The notes beneath the pieces were generated by a model, which did not search any database, had not been told where the DNA came from, and saw only the letters and a list, made by a program, of their open reading frames with translations. A stretch of DNA of 64,000 bases from Marvania coccoides (Eukaryota; Chlorophyta; Trebouxiophyceae; Chlorellales; Chlorellaceae): assembly GCA_963854735.1 (NCBI GenBank), contig OY978105.1, forward strand, positions 930,001 to 994,000, read 5' to 3'. Position 1 is the first letter of the stretch. Each line of letters starts with the position of its first letter. Shown here one piece after another: positions 35,101 through 45,917 of this stretch. Made by a program: the position numbers and the translations under genes.

Positions 35101-35763
35101 TTACATATTTGAAGTACAAGAAAACAGTCTTTTCAGCGCGTCTCTTGTCCCACCTTTGTGGTACACAGCTTCAAAAACGCTCGGGTTTATCAGCTGCAGC
35201 GTCAGACCCGGGAGAAGCACGCTGTACAGCCCCGCCAGGTCCTCTGGAGGAAGCAGCGTGGCGGCGCTTTTGAAATCAGCAAAGCCGGCGATGGAAAGGT
35301 CTGCCAGGTCTTCTGCCGTGCCCACGACTATGTTGAAAAGCCCGCGGTCCACGTGCAATGGCGCCGCCACGCATTTGCTGGCGAGTAGGTGAGAAAACTG
35401 TGGCCCGTCTTTTAAGACTACTTGAAGCTCGTCAACAAAGGGGTGCAGCTCGTAGCTACGGAGGTCGGACGCGCGGCAGAAGGCCGTGGTGAGCTTCCGC
35501 GACAGGTTGTGCAGCACAATGTGCGCTGCTGGGCTGCTGAGGAGGGCAGTTGGGGCGGTTTGTGTGGTGGAATGGATTTCGGTGCGTTGGCCCGCGGGGG
35601 AGTTGTTGGCTGCCTCTGACAGCAGCCCCCGCAGAGTGATTTCGTCTTGGCTGCTGAACCGGAAGCTGAGCACAGGGCCTTTGAGAGAAGACTCTTGGGC
35701 AGCAGAAGAGACAATTTTCGGCAATAAATCCTCGAGATCGATGCTCGAAAGGTTGAACACCAT
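35101..35763 (-). CDS. Conserved-looking protein of unknown function
   Basis: A single exon encodes 220 aa starting at the ATG at 35763 (MVFNLSSIDLEDLLPKIVSS). The protein is a mixed alpha/beta sequence without signal peptide or membrane span. It has two hydrophobic, ordered blocks (AAHIVLHNLSRKLTTAFC, then LHPFVDELQVVLKDGP) and a Leu-rich end (LAGLYSVLLPGLTLQLINP). I recognise no family or catalytic motif. Codon use and GC content are like the neighbouring genes, which supports it as real. It is head-to-head with the Na+/H+ exchanger (247 bases apart) and tail-to-head with the SUMO-like gene. Confidence 0.6.
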   Translation of the reverse strand: MVFNLSSIDLEDLLPKIVSSAAQESSLKGPVLSFRFSSQDEITLRGLLSEAANNSPAGQRTEIHSTTQTAPTALLSSPAAHIVLHNLSRKLTTAFCRASDLRSYELHPFVDELQVVLKDGPQFSHLLASKCVAAPLHVDRGLFNIVVGTAEDLADLSIAGFADFKSAATLLPPEDLAGLYSVLLPGLTLQLINPSVFEAVYHKGGTRDALKRLFSCTSNM

Positions 35764-36010
35764 CTTGAAGTTTTTTATTGAAAAATTTAACAAAATCAAA
35801 TGGCCTTCAGATTTCGAAAATGGCTAAATTCTAAATTTGGGAAGGAAAAAAAAATGTTTTCCCCCTCTGCCGTTCCCTTTACGTTGAGATTTTGATTTCA
35901 CAAATCATCAAAGATAATACCAGACGACGAGAAGCTGAAAACACGTTTATAAAACTTTGGGGGGGGTGATCACATGCATCGTTGATTAACTTAAAAACTC
36001 AGACTGAGCC
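35764..36010. promoter_or_regulatory. Divergent spacer before the Na+/H+ exchanger
   Basis: 247 AT-rich bases between two start codons facing away from each other. Presumed promoter region for both genes. Confidence 0.4.
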
Positions 36011-39000
36011 ATGTCGGAAGATTCCCATGATCCAGTACTAGCCCTGGTGGTCGCCCTGCTCATCGGCCTGGTCGTGCGCCTGGTCACTTCCTTCATCCCT
36101 CAGCGGTGGCGCGTCGTGCCGCTTCCTTACACCGCCCTCCTCCTCCTCCTGGGCGTTGCCGTAGGAGCCATCACCTATAACTCAGATACAGCGTATATTT
36201 CCGACAGTCTGAGGGTGCTGGAGGAGATTTCTCCTTCGGTATTGTTCACCGTCTTTCTTCCAGCGCTCATCATCCCCTCAGGCCTCAACCTGCACTGGCA
36301 TGTGGTCAAACGAGTGCTGGTAATTACCTTGTATTTGTCTTAACATTGACCTCATTCCAAACATAGTACAAAGCTTATTTATTTGTTTTGTTGATTAAAT
36401 AAGTACTTCTTTCAACACAGGACAAAGCGCTGCTGCTGGCCGTCCCTGGGACGCTCTTTAACGCCGCGCTCACCGCTCTGGTGGCACGCTACGTCTTCCC
36501 TTACGACTGGCCTTGGAGTGGTTGCTGGCTGCTGGGCGGGACGTTTGCAGCCACCGACCCGGTTGCCGTGGTGGCCATCATGCACTCTGTGGGGGCGAGC
36601 GTCAAGCTGGCGACCATCATCGAAGGTGAGGTGCAGCCGTCAGCTGCGATGAAGTTTTTTTAAAACTGACGAGTGAAAAGGAAACCGCCAGATATTTTTT
36701 ATATCGCGATCTTTGTTATTTATCATTTCTCAAATAATCCACCTCATGAGTCTTTACTCTCCGTTCTTGAACTAATGCATCCTTAGGTAATACCATATGT
36801 TTTATTAAACCCCCATCTCTGCATCGCCAACTGACAATTCCTCCCTTTTTCCAGGCGAATCGCTCCTCAACGACGGCGTCGCCTTTGTGCTCTTCGAGCT
36901 CTTCCGCCGCTGGGCCTCTGGAGAAAACCTCACCGTGGGCGGGGTGGTGGGCTTTGTGTTCAAAGCCTCGGTGGGCGGGCCAGCGCTGGGCCTGCTGTGG
37001 GCGCTGGTGCTCATACTGTGGCTGTCTGTTAGCTTTAACGACGGTGTGCTGGAAATTACGACACCTGTAGTGGCTGGGTACTCGCTGTGGATCGTGTCTG
37101 ACGAGATGCTGGGCGCCTCTGGCATGCTAGCCCTGGTATTCTTTGCTACCGCGCTGGGAGCGTACGGCAAAGCGCGCGTGTCGCGCTCGGTGGTGCCTTC
37201 GTTCGATTTCTTCTGGGAGTGGGTGGACTGGGTGGCCAACACCCTGGTGCGTCTCATTTTTTGCCACACAATTGATCACGTATTAACGTAATATTCATTC
37301 ATTAAAAAGTTGATAGTCGGACGTTTTTCATTCGGTTTCATCATTCCCTGCAGATTTTCTTCTTGTCTGGGCTCATCATCGCCCTGGAGCTGTCACAGCT
37401 CACCACCATCGATGGCAGAGACTGGGGCTACGCTGTGGTGCTGTGGCTCTTCTTGCTGCTCATCAGATCGGTCATGACAGTGCTCTTGTTCCCTCTGCTG
37501 CGCCTGGGGCAGTGAGTATAAGCTATCAAAATTTTCTTTGTTATTTGCTTGATATACGTCAGACCAACATCTCCTCCAACTCCTTATCTTCATTTTGCAA
37601 TAAATTTTCGATCCTATCCCTTCATCTTCAACCTAATCAGGTACGGCATCGACTGGAAAGATGCTCTCGTTTTATCCTGGGCGGGGCTGCGGGGTGCAGT
37701 GGGCCTCACCCTGGCGTTGATTATATTCTACTCGGACAATATTTTGGATCAGGAGTACCGAGAGCGCTTTCTTTTTCTCATGGGCTTTGCGGCCGCCGTC
37801 ACGCTGCTGGTGCAAGGCTCCACCACCTCCCTCCTGCTGCGAGCGGTAAGGAATACACACTAGACGACAGGTTTACTATTGAACTACAATTTCTGCATCT
37901 TTTGTTTTGATCTTGTCTGCGTAAAAAGTAATTGTGCAGTTTTTTAACACGTTCTCGTTATTTGACCGCGTCTTTCATGTTTTATTTCGTTTGCAGTTGG
38001 GCTATACGAACCTGCCACCCTCCAAGCTCGCCTCCATGATGGGCGCCGCCAAGGCGGTGGAGAGATTGGGGGCGGTGAAAATTTCTCAAGCGAAGCAGAC
38101 CTCTACGCTGCTGGGAGACGCCGACTGGGAGCGCGTCCAAAGCATCACCAAGCTGAATATATCTAAGGCGGTTGAGAAGCGTCCCGTGGCCAGCAGCAAA
38201 GCGTCGAAGCGGTGGCGGCGGCTGAGGCGGCGCAACGCTGACGTGGCTAAAATAGAAAGAAAGGAGGCAACGGAGGCGATAGTCGACCTGCGGGAGCGGT
38301 TGCTGGAGAGTGCTCTGTCGCTGTACCGCGAGGCGTTCTCTGCTGAGTTCTTGAGTCCCAGTGAGACGCTCATTTTGGAAGAAAGCGTGGAGACGGCGTT
38401 GGATGAGGTAAACAGAGGCCTCACCGACTGGGAGTCACTAGAAAAAGAGCTGGAACCGGTGGAAACGCTGGCGAAGCCTGCCGCTGGCGTGGTGCAGCGG
38501 TGTTTGCGGCTGTGGTGGAGCAAAGACGGCCAGGCGAGGCGGGACGCTGCGCTGTGCGCTGCGTTTGCGTACGCGCACGCTGCGGCGCGGCGGGAGCTGC
38601 AAGACTTTGTGGAAATTGAGCTGGACAGCGCGGTTGCCGATTTGGAAGCCAGCAAGAGCGCGCAGCTTCCAACAAGCAACGGCCCCGCGGCTGCCGGAGA
38701 AAGAAAAAGATTGCCGCCGAGCGGCGACGCGTTGCAGCCGTACTGGAAAGAACAGTTTCATGGCGACGGCAGCGGCGGTGATGTTTTGCACGAGGCTTCC
38801 GTGGAGCTGCACCCTTCGCAGTCGATTTTACGACGCATGCCCACCTTTAACAGAAAAGCGGCGGAGGAGATGCGGAAACACATGGAGACGGTGCTGGAGG
38901 AGAGCAGGGAGGCGCAGAAAAATGCGGAGGCGCGCTTGCAGTGCCTTAGGGAGCGCTGTCCGCGCGCTGTGCAGAGTTTAAGGACCCGGCAGGTGGCGGT

Positions 39001-39172
39001 GGAGGTATTAAAGCAGGAGCAGGAGTTTTTAGAGCGGCTACAGGCTGCAGGGCTGTTGGAGGCCAAGGAAGTGGGGCCCGCGTTGACCACAGTGGAGAGG
39101 AGGCGGCAGGGGGTGGCGCTGGCGGACCAGGTCGCTGACCAGCCGCTGCTGTTTTCGTTTTGGAAACAGTGA
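36011..39172 (+). CDS. CPA1-family Na+/H+ exchanger
   Basis: Six exons (36011-36319, 36421-36625, 36855-37246, 37354-37511, 37641-37845, 37997-39172) give 814 aa. The first half is a 12-span transporter with TFAATDPVAVVAI and the ion-binding EGESLLNDG motif (Asn-Asp) of electroneutral CPA1 exchangers, then SWAGLRGAVGLTLALI. The last 380 residues are cytosolic, charged and coiled-coil-rich. Overall shape is like SOS1/NHE8-type proteins, but I see no clear cyclic-nucleotide-binding domain in the tail. Such antiporters exchange Na+ or K+ for H+ at the plasma or organelle membrane and set pH and salt balance. All introns are GT-AG and fall within the membrane domain, while the tail is one exon. 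Confidence 0.92.
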
Positions 39173-39890
39173 CAAGAAACTCTTCTTCTAAAGAATCCTC
39201 CTTGGCGATGTATATATTGTCAATTTATCGCATTGCACTAATTTAGGGGCACAAGAACAGATAAATCGGCGTACTTTCTTCTTATTTAATAATAGTACCA
39301 AAATGCAAATCTTTCTTAATATTTTCATCGCCCCCATTCACCGCTGTATTTGCGTGCTGTATTTGTCCTCCCAAACGAGTTCCCCGCCCAATCCTCACGC
39401 CCCATCTTTCTTTTATCCCCCAAAGCACCCCACGGAGCCCCTTTTCCACATTTTCTGCCATTGCTGGCGCATCTGGGTGACCGACACCAGCACATCCCCA
39501 GCCTCGCTCAGCGGCGTCTCCCCGCCACTGATGGCCCCAGAGGCCCCAGAGGCCCCAAGGGGCTTGCAGGCTGCGCCGCCTGGGAGGAGGCAGCGAGGCC
39601 CTCAACGCTGGCAGCGGGAAATGATAGCTGCTTTTACAATGCTGCAAAGTTATTAAACCGAAAAAATTCCCGCCTTGACTACTGTTGTACTATAAAAGGG
39701 AAAAAGTACCGTCCATATTCCGTTATTATCATTTGAAATTGAGGGCATACACCGTTTGTTCACATCAATTCAATATATAATGTGTCGGAGGAGGTCCTTG
39801 TCGTCACAGCTAGCGCTTTTCCCAGCATCTTTGTTCGTTTCAATGTTTTTTTCATTTTAATTTTGGGCTCTCCCAAAAACAGCGAACGAA
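39173..39890. other. Spacer with doubtful small open frames
   Basis: About 720 bases between two plus-strand genes. A GC-richer patch at 39430-39620 contains a small direct repeat (GAGGCCCCA, 3 units near 39535-39560) and is open on both strands. Neither reading looks like a known protein. It could be UTR sequence or a decayed exon. Confidence 0.4.
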
Positions 39891-42515
39891 ATGCAGCACC
39901 TCGCCCAGGAGCTGAAGGCCTTCAAAGGCTCAGTAAAAAACGGCTCCCTGCCTGGCGTGTCCAACCTTTCGCTGCCTGAGGACAACCTTTCGATTTGGCA
40001 ATTTCACGTGAGCCCCGAGTCCTTTGATCAAGACTTGGAGGCTACGAGGCAGCTCAAATCCGACCTACGCCGCATTTTCGGCATCCATGGCCACCCAGCG
40101 GCCATCATAATGGAGGCCAGGTGCGCTCTCTTCCTCCAGACTTATATTTTTTATACACCGCCAACCAAACCTTGCTCCATATCTCTCACTTTGCCGCTCC
40201 CATCAATCCCCGCAGATTTCCGCCCGACTACCCCTCCTCCCCCGTCTTCCTGCGTGTCGTTTCGCCTCGCTTTCGGATGTACACCGGCCACGTCACGGCC
40301 GGTGGTTCAATCTGCATCGAAGCGTTGACGCTCTCTGGCTCCACAAACTCGTGGCAGCCCGACCACACCCTGGAGAGTGTACTGGCCACGGTGCTGTTCA
40401 ATATGATGAACTGCGAGAGCGTGATTGTGCAGACGATGACTGGACCAGGCGGACAATCTGGACCGCTTGCAGTGGACACGCGGCTGGGGGCCAACGTGGT
40501 GCTGCCCTACAGCCTGGCGGAAGCTTCCGCGGCGTTCCAGCGCATGGTGCAGAACCACGGGTGGAAGGGCAGCAGCGGCAGCGGAGGCGGCAGCGGTGTT
40601 GGAGGGATGAAGCGAGCCAGAGCGGCGCTGCACCAGCCTCACCAACCTGGTGGCTACCCGGCTGCAGATCGTAAGGCTGCGACTGCTTCTTGGATGATGG
40701 CTGCGGCTGCAGTAGGGCAGGCGAGGGTGCCTGTTCCGCCACTGCCGCGGCGCTCAAGCTCCCCCAGCCGACACGGCCGGCACAGCAGCGACGGCGGGGG
40801 TGGGAGCCACGCGCTGCGGCAGCCCAAAAAGCAGCGACAGCGACAGCAACAGACGGTGGTGATCGATTTGCTGAGCGACGATGAGGTGGTAGAAATCAGG
40901 ACTAAGAAGAAAGAAAGGAAGGAACACGTGATTTTAGACGCCACGGACGCCATCAAGATCTTCGAAGGTGAGCCCACCGCCCGCAGCAGGCCCGAACATG
41001 CAGTTGACTATAGCAGAGGGCCACCGAGGCGGAAGCCTGCTTCTCCGCCACCGCCTCCTCCGCATTCGTTGGCAGAGCGCCTGGCTGCTGCAAACGCCCA
41101 AGTACGAACATTCATCTTTGTTTGCATAATTTCTCCGTTTTTTTTGTTTTTTTTTAAATCTATTCAACCCCGCCCCTGCTGACTGCCCTTCATATGGAAT
41201 TCCGTACTCCCTTGCAATTGCGCAGACCGGGCTCCACCTGCTGTCGCCCCCCAACCACTGGGACCACACAGACGACGCGCTCCTGGGCAAACCCGTCTTC
41301 GTGGAGCTGCCGCTGCCGCCAGACCATACCAACGCCAACTTCGCCACCGCCAAAACAAGGCAGCACAGCCGGGGTCACACGGGCCAAGGTGACAGCGTGA
41401 ACTCCGCGTATCATGACGCCGCTGTGGGGGAGCTGATGGCCAACGGGCTGAGCCACGAGGCGGCGACTGCGGCGTTGGCGACAGCCGGCGGAGATTTGAA
41501 TCAAGCGCTGATGGAGATGGTGATGGCGCAGCAGGGCACGGTGGTGTCGGACGAAGCGGTGCAGGAGCTGATGGCCAACGGCATTTCCCGGCGCGACGCG
41601 GAGGCTGCGCTGGAGGCGAAAGGCGGAGACCCCGCAGAAGCGATTTTGTTCTTCATCGATTGCGCAGCGCGCGGGACCACCCCAGCGGCCGCCGCCCGCG
41701 CTGCAGGCTATTCTGCGAAGCGGAAGACAGCGCACACGCAGCTGCAACAGCAGCGGGAAGGTGAGAGCGAGCGAGAGCGGCGGCAGCGCCAGAAGCAGCG
41801 AGACGAGGAGGCGTCGGCGCGGTGCAAGGGTGCGAGGGAGCTGGAGGAGGTGCGGGCGGTGCTGGCGCGGTTTGCGGCGCACCAAGGGGTGAATGCGCAG
41901 CGCGTGATTCGCGTGGAGCGGGTCCAGAACTTGGACCGATGGTCTGAGTACCTTCGCTGCAAAACCCGCATCGAACGCGCAGCCGCCGCCGCCCCTGCTG
42001 GCGCCAACGAGCAGCGTCTATGGCACGGTGCGGAAAAGGAGACAATTTCCACTATTTGTACTGAAGGGTTTGATATTCGGGTCTCGAACTTGAGCGGGGC
42101 GTTGGGTGCCGGCATCTACTTTGCACAGACGTCAACCTACTCGGACGCTTATGCCCGCGCCCCCAAGCGCGCCGCCATCGCGCCCGCTCCTTACGTCGGC
42201 ATGCCCCCGCACCACGCAGCCCTCTTGGCTGGCGTTTCGGCGCACCATCACAGCAAAGTGTTGGCGCGGATGGGGTACGCCTTGCCGCCGCCGCACGCCG
42301 CAGTGGCGCCGCCCCCGCAGCAGCACGCCACGCCAGCTTTCGTAGACGGCGGAGTGGCGATGCTGCTGTGCGACGTGGCGTTGGGGGCCAGCACGCCTGG
42401 AGCGCCCTCAATGAGGCGCCCGCCGCCAGGCTTCCACTCAGCGTCAGGCGGCCAGATTTGGGCGGTGTACGAAAATTCGCAGGCATATCCAGCCTATGTT
42501 GTACACTACAAGTAA
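39891..42515 (+). CDS. E2 (UBE2Q-type)-UBA-UBA-PARP fusion protein
   Basis: Three exons (39891-40120, 40216-41101, 41226-42515) give 801 aa. Residues about 20-165 are a ubiquitin-conjugating fold of UBE2Q type: RFPPDYPSSPVFLRVVSPRF and GGSICIEALTLSG, where C110 aligns with the UBE2Q active-site Cys. A disordered Ser/Arg/Lys linker follows. Two UBA domains lie at about 433-475 (VGELMANGLSHEAATAALA) and 481-521 (VQELMANGISRRDAEAALE). The C-terminus is a PARP catalytic domain: LWHGAEKE (H639), LGAGIYFAQTSTYSDAY (Y681), and VYENSQAYPAYVVHY, where the position of the usual catalytic Glu is Ile783. H-Y-I predicts mono-ADP-ribosyl transfer. The protein may join ubiquitin binding/transfer with ADP-ribosylation. 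Domain calls are firm, the biology is inference. Confidence 0.88.
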
Positions 42516-42606
42516 AACCGCAGAAAGAAGAAGAATGCCAAGTGCTTCTTATACCGCTCGTGTTTTCTTGCTTTTTTAGTAAGGTATTGGGCAGAGCTCT
42601 CCAGAG

Positions 42607-42644
42607 ATTAATGGGTTTAATGGGTTTAATGGGTTTAATGGGTT
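42607..42644. repeat. 9-base tandem repeat TTTAATGGG
   Basis: Four successive units of TTTAATGGG lie just downstream of the PARP-fusion stop codon. The unit resembles but is not the TTTAGGG telomere repeat. Confidence 0.85.
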
Positions 42645-42928
42645 TACATCTGGTTGTTACGTCTCCTATAGAAGGTGCTCTTATAGAGACCTGCAAGGCG
42701 ACGTGCCACTTCCCGCCACAGTAAGGCGGGTACCCCCTTCCATCCGCTGGGATCGACCCCCGGTACGGTGGACGTACGGATACTGCCACTACGCCGGTGA
42801 CCGCTCCGCCGCCCACAGTTAAGGCTCTGGCCCCCGCCTTCCGGAGTCCCCCAGCGGCGCGACCGACTAAAATTAAGGGAAAAGCAGGGTTCTCCTGACG
42901 GCAACGGCCCGTCAGGTTTGGGGTTCAC

Positions 42929-43005
42929 GCTTGGGCAATGCTGGCCCGCCCAGCACCCCTCCCATCTACAGCGGTCACTCAACCCCTGGCTAAAGGGTTT
43001 TTGAT
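42929..43005. repeat. Dispersed repeat copy 2
   Basis: This 77-base segment matches 12858-12935 almost base for base. Here it forms the right-hand end of a GC-rich block (from about 42640) that differs in composition from the AT-rich spacers around it. That block may be the remains of a mobile element, but it has no open reading frame of note and no terminal inverted repeats that I can see. Confidence 0.7.
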
Positions 43006-43639
43006 CGTATATTCAAAGAAGAATTATCCTTTCTTTTTGCTTTTTCCCTCCTGGCCCCCCTACTATTTTTTCCCCCTTTGCATGCATGCTTTGAAAGAAA
43101 ACCCCACGAGAGAGCGGTTGGAGATAGAAACCCGAGGACAGTTTCTTGATGAGGAGTCCGAAAACGGGCGCCATTCATTTGGAGGCCTGGGGCAGCCCAA
43201 CCAGGAGCTGAGCTGTCTCATGATCGTCAGCACCAGAGGTTTCATTGTTTTCCACAGCGGCCGGCTGAGCCTCAAGCTCAGGCAAGCCACGTTTGTCCTC
43301 CGTGCCTGCCAGCGCCAGAGGCGCTGGCGATAATTGATTTTTTTTGCCGGGTTGCGAAATCGTTAGTACAATCTTGGCCTCTTGAGGCGTTTAAACTCAC
43401 GCGCACTTTCTTCAGTGGCGTCACTCATGCAGAAACGGATTAGAGTTCATATTTTTTTTATCAATAAAATTTTATCTGCATGTTATAATTTTTGAACCAC
43501 TTAAAAGAAGCGATGTCAGCCGCAAACAAGGCTGCGCAGCCCGAAATTTTCGATTAAGTCTCCAACACAAAGTTATCAGAAATCATCAGCCTTGTGCTCC
43601 ATTTGGCCAGTGCAACGTCCTGCGCCTAAGCGACAAACG

Positions 43640-43800
43640 GGTGCTGCGGCTGGCGTGCTCAAGCCTTCGAAACGCTGTGGACGGAAGCGCAATAACTGCA
43701 GCTAGCCGCTCCTCGACCTCGCTGGAGCTTTTCAGCAAATATATTGGACAAAAATTCAAGAAAGTTTCTGGCCTTCGTATAATTGAAATTCAACGTGTTC
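43640..43800 (+). pseudogene. F-box-like protein fragment
   Basis: One frame reads LSDKRVLRLACSSLRNAVDG and then LELFSKYIGQKFKKVSGLRI, resembling the second half of an F-box followed by the start of a leucine-rich or FBA region. No start codon or F-box first helix is in frame upstream (a related reading, ISLVLHLASATSC, is in another frame), so this looks like a broken copy. It could equally be an exon with a missed upstream partner. Confidence 0.3.
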
Positions 43801-43856
43801 ACAAAAAAAACAAAAAGGTGTATAGCATCTCATCATTTCATGAACGCTTACAGTTT

Positions 43857-45020
43857 TCATGCCTGGCTTTCAAATTGGCGGGCAACGAAATCCGTGCAAC
43901 GTCCCCCGATGCCGTTGTCGCCCCAATATGAAAGACCGGTGGTGAAATTATGAGAAGCGTACCAAACCGAAACGTCGGGACGACCTTTTCTTGATGTGCC
44001 ATTGACACATTCGTTGTGTATACGCTCTTGAATGACGGCGAATCGTTGCAACGCCTTGTTGAAAAAATATTTTCCGCATGCCCCTCTAATATCATCGATG
44101 TGTTGATCAAGCTTGAGGTTCGCAAGCTCCCAAACCTGCATGTCGAGGTCATTCTTTGAGCCAATATACTGATTTAACTCCTCTGGCATAGTCTCTGAGC
44201 CTGCATACGTGCCACTTCGATTTTTGGCAGAGATGTGTGCAATATCACGCCAGTCAAGGCCGTACTTGAACATAAACGCCACAAGTGACTCATGAAAACG
44301 TTCTTGTACGAATAGAAAATCGTATTGGTTGACAACATCTCTAGGGGACGTCGCCGGTCCTCGTAGATAGTGGAACTGATAATTGGTGATATTAGGATTG
44401 AAATTATCAAATAATAGTTTGTGCTCTGTGATGAATCTACTGTATTTTGCATCATTTGATGAAATAGAGCACGCCAGACGTGAAATATTCCAACAGTCCA
44501 CTTGGCGTTGATTAAACTGTGAATACGTGCGAGCGATGGGGTCTCTGACAGCGCCGAATCGTAAAACACTCCCTGTGAAGAGTCTCAGAACTTCATCAGA
44601 GTAGGAAACGTGGTTTGCTATGGCAATGTGCGAAACACCCAGCCCAAGGGCCTCAGGGATTGCGCCGCGCAGCTCCGGCAGAGTAAACGATCTACCAATC
44701 GGATTTTTAAGAACATGAACACCGTGATGACCAGCCAATGATCGCATGATGCCAGAAAGCGTGCTGCTCCCTGCTTTTGGAACTTTAACAAACCAAAACG
44801 ATGCTGGAAATATTGAAGGGCGGGCGGGGAAGTGGTGACATGATGATGCACCGTGGGCTAAATCAAAGCGAGGCAGCGCAGAGCGAACGTAACATATCAA
44901 GATGAAAATAGTTAAACACGCAGTTACCAACTTGTTTTGAAGTAAAAAACACAAATGCCAATTGAAATGGTTCATAAAAAATATGCTGGTGTCCTTCCCT
45001 TTGGACTCTTTGCTTTTCAT
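43857..45020 (-). CDS. Type II membrane sulfotransferase (carbohydrate sulfotransferase-like)
   Basis: A single uninterrupted exon encodes 387 aa. Residues 31-46 (LVTACLTIFILICYVR) are a signal anchor, placing the enzyme in the Golgi lumen. The 5'-phosphosulfate-binding loop is FVKVPKAGSSTLSGI at about 77-91, and the 3'-phosphate site is FGAVRDPIARTYSQF. These are the PAPS-binding motifs of Golgi sulfotransferases such as Gal-3-O- and heparan-sulfate 2-O-sulfotransferases. The catalytic domain has potential N-glycosylation sites. Unlike its neighbours the gene is intronless and clearly less GC-rich, with AT-ending codons, which hints at separate origin (transfer or retroposition). Acceptor sugar cannot be told. 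An alternative start at Met16 would still keep the anchor. Confidence 0.85.
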   Translation of the reverse strand: MKSKESKGKDTSIFFMNHFNWHLCFLLQNKLVTACLTIFILICYVRSALPRFDLAHGASSCHHFPARPSIFPASFWFVKVPKAGSSTLSGIMRSLAGHHGVHVLKNPIGRSFTLPELRGAIPEALGLGVSHIAIANHVSYSDEVLRLFTGSVLRFGAVRDPIARTYSQFNQRQVDCWNISRLACSISSNDAKYSRFITEHKLLFDNFNPNITNYQFHYLRGPATSPRDVVNQYDFLFVQERFHESLVAFMFKYGLDWRDIAHISAKNRSGTYAGSETMPEELNQYIGSKNDLDMQVWELANLKLDQHIDDIRGACGKYFFNKALQRFAVIQERIHNECVNGTSRKGRPDVSVWYASHNFTTGLSYWGDNGIGGRCTDFVARQFESQA

Positions 45021-45917
45021 TCTTGATTGATATTATCGTCGAAGCACATGGCATATGACAAAACAAATATAGATTCACTTTTCATTTCAAAATAAAAGTT
45101 TTTTCCGAATTAAAGATGAAGCAAATATTTGAAGCCCCTTTGATTCAGGGCATGCGTGTATGAAGAACTGGCAGTGGATTGGGCTCAAACCAAGTTAATG
45201 AACTGCTGTCAATTTGGAAGAGCATGCATGTCTGCGCATATATATATAAATCTAGAATAAACCCTAAACCCCATATTTATACATGTAGAATGTATAAATG
45301 CATAGAATGTATAAATGCATACAGAAAACAGAATATGTGATTTTTTTTCTAACGTATTGTATCATTTTTGCATGACCCGCATTTCCCGAGTTCCCATGCT
45401 TATAATTTTGAATGTGCATTTAAAACAACTTGTCACAGGAATTCTTCGAAGCGCAAGGTCATCCACGTCGCCATCTATCATCAGCACGACCACCGTTATT
45501 CTCTATTTTCCCGCATTTCGTGAGCGAGCTCGGAGTGGACGGCGCCGATATTTCATGCCGCCGCCAACGTGTGCGGTGTTGACGTATACATGGTGAAGCA
45601 TGCAAAAGCTGCCTATATCTTGGGGCTGGGAGAAATGCATCGCGCTAGCCAACGTTGCCCCCATATTATTTGATAATTCTTTGCTGCAGCAGGTAGAAAT
45701 TTGAACACCAACTGCGCTGTGCCATGCTGCCAAAAGCTCGCTAATGTGTTTCGTGCCGCTGTTTTGTTCCATTTAATTAAAATTAAACTCGTTTCAAATA
45801 TTTCATTGTGCCCCACGTCGTGATAATTTCAAAATCGCCTCTTAATTTTCGTTTATTTAATCACATCAATCGCGCTCACTTTTCTCGATTTTTTCTCGCC
45901 ACCCGCACCCAAATCCA
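45021..45917. other. AT-rich divergent spacer with telomere-like word
   Basis: About 900 AT-rich bases between the sulfotransferase and ORC2 starts. It contains tandem TATATATATA, a repeated 13-base word (AGAATGTATAAATGCAT, twice near 45287-45320) and an AAACCCTAA telo-box word near 45263. No exon is recognised. The GC-richer stretch at 45450-45600 has no protein-like frame. Confidence 0.45.

Larger units (their letters stand above)
42516..43856. other. Gene-poor region with repeats and a decayed F-box-like stretch
   Basis: About 1.34 kb. It holds a 9-base tandem repeat (42607-42644), a GC-rich possible mobile-element remnant (42640-43010) including the second copy of the dispersed repeat, an open but unrecognised frame (43080-43333), and an F-box-like fragment (43640-43800). 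No intact gene is evident. Confidence 0.5.

Noticed and set aside
39282..39647. 121-aa minus-strand frame in the spacer before the PARP fusion
   Set aside because: Trp/Gly-rich composition arises from a small GAGGCCCCA repeat, and there is no protein-like pattern or splice context.
43140..43165. Hammerhead-ribozyme-like core (TTGATGAG...GAAAAC)
   Set aside because: The core C is replaced by T, stem II would have a one-base loop, and no stems I/III are apparent.
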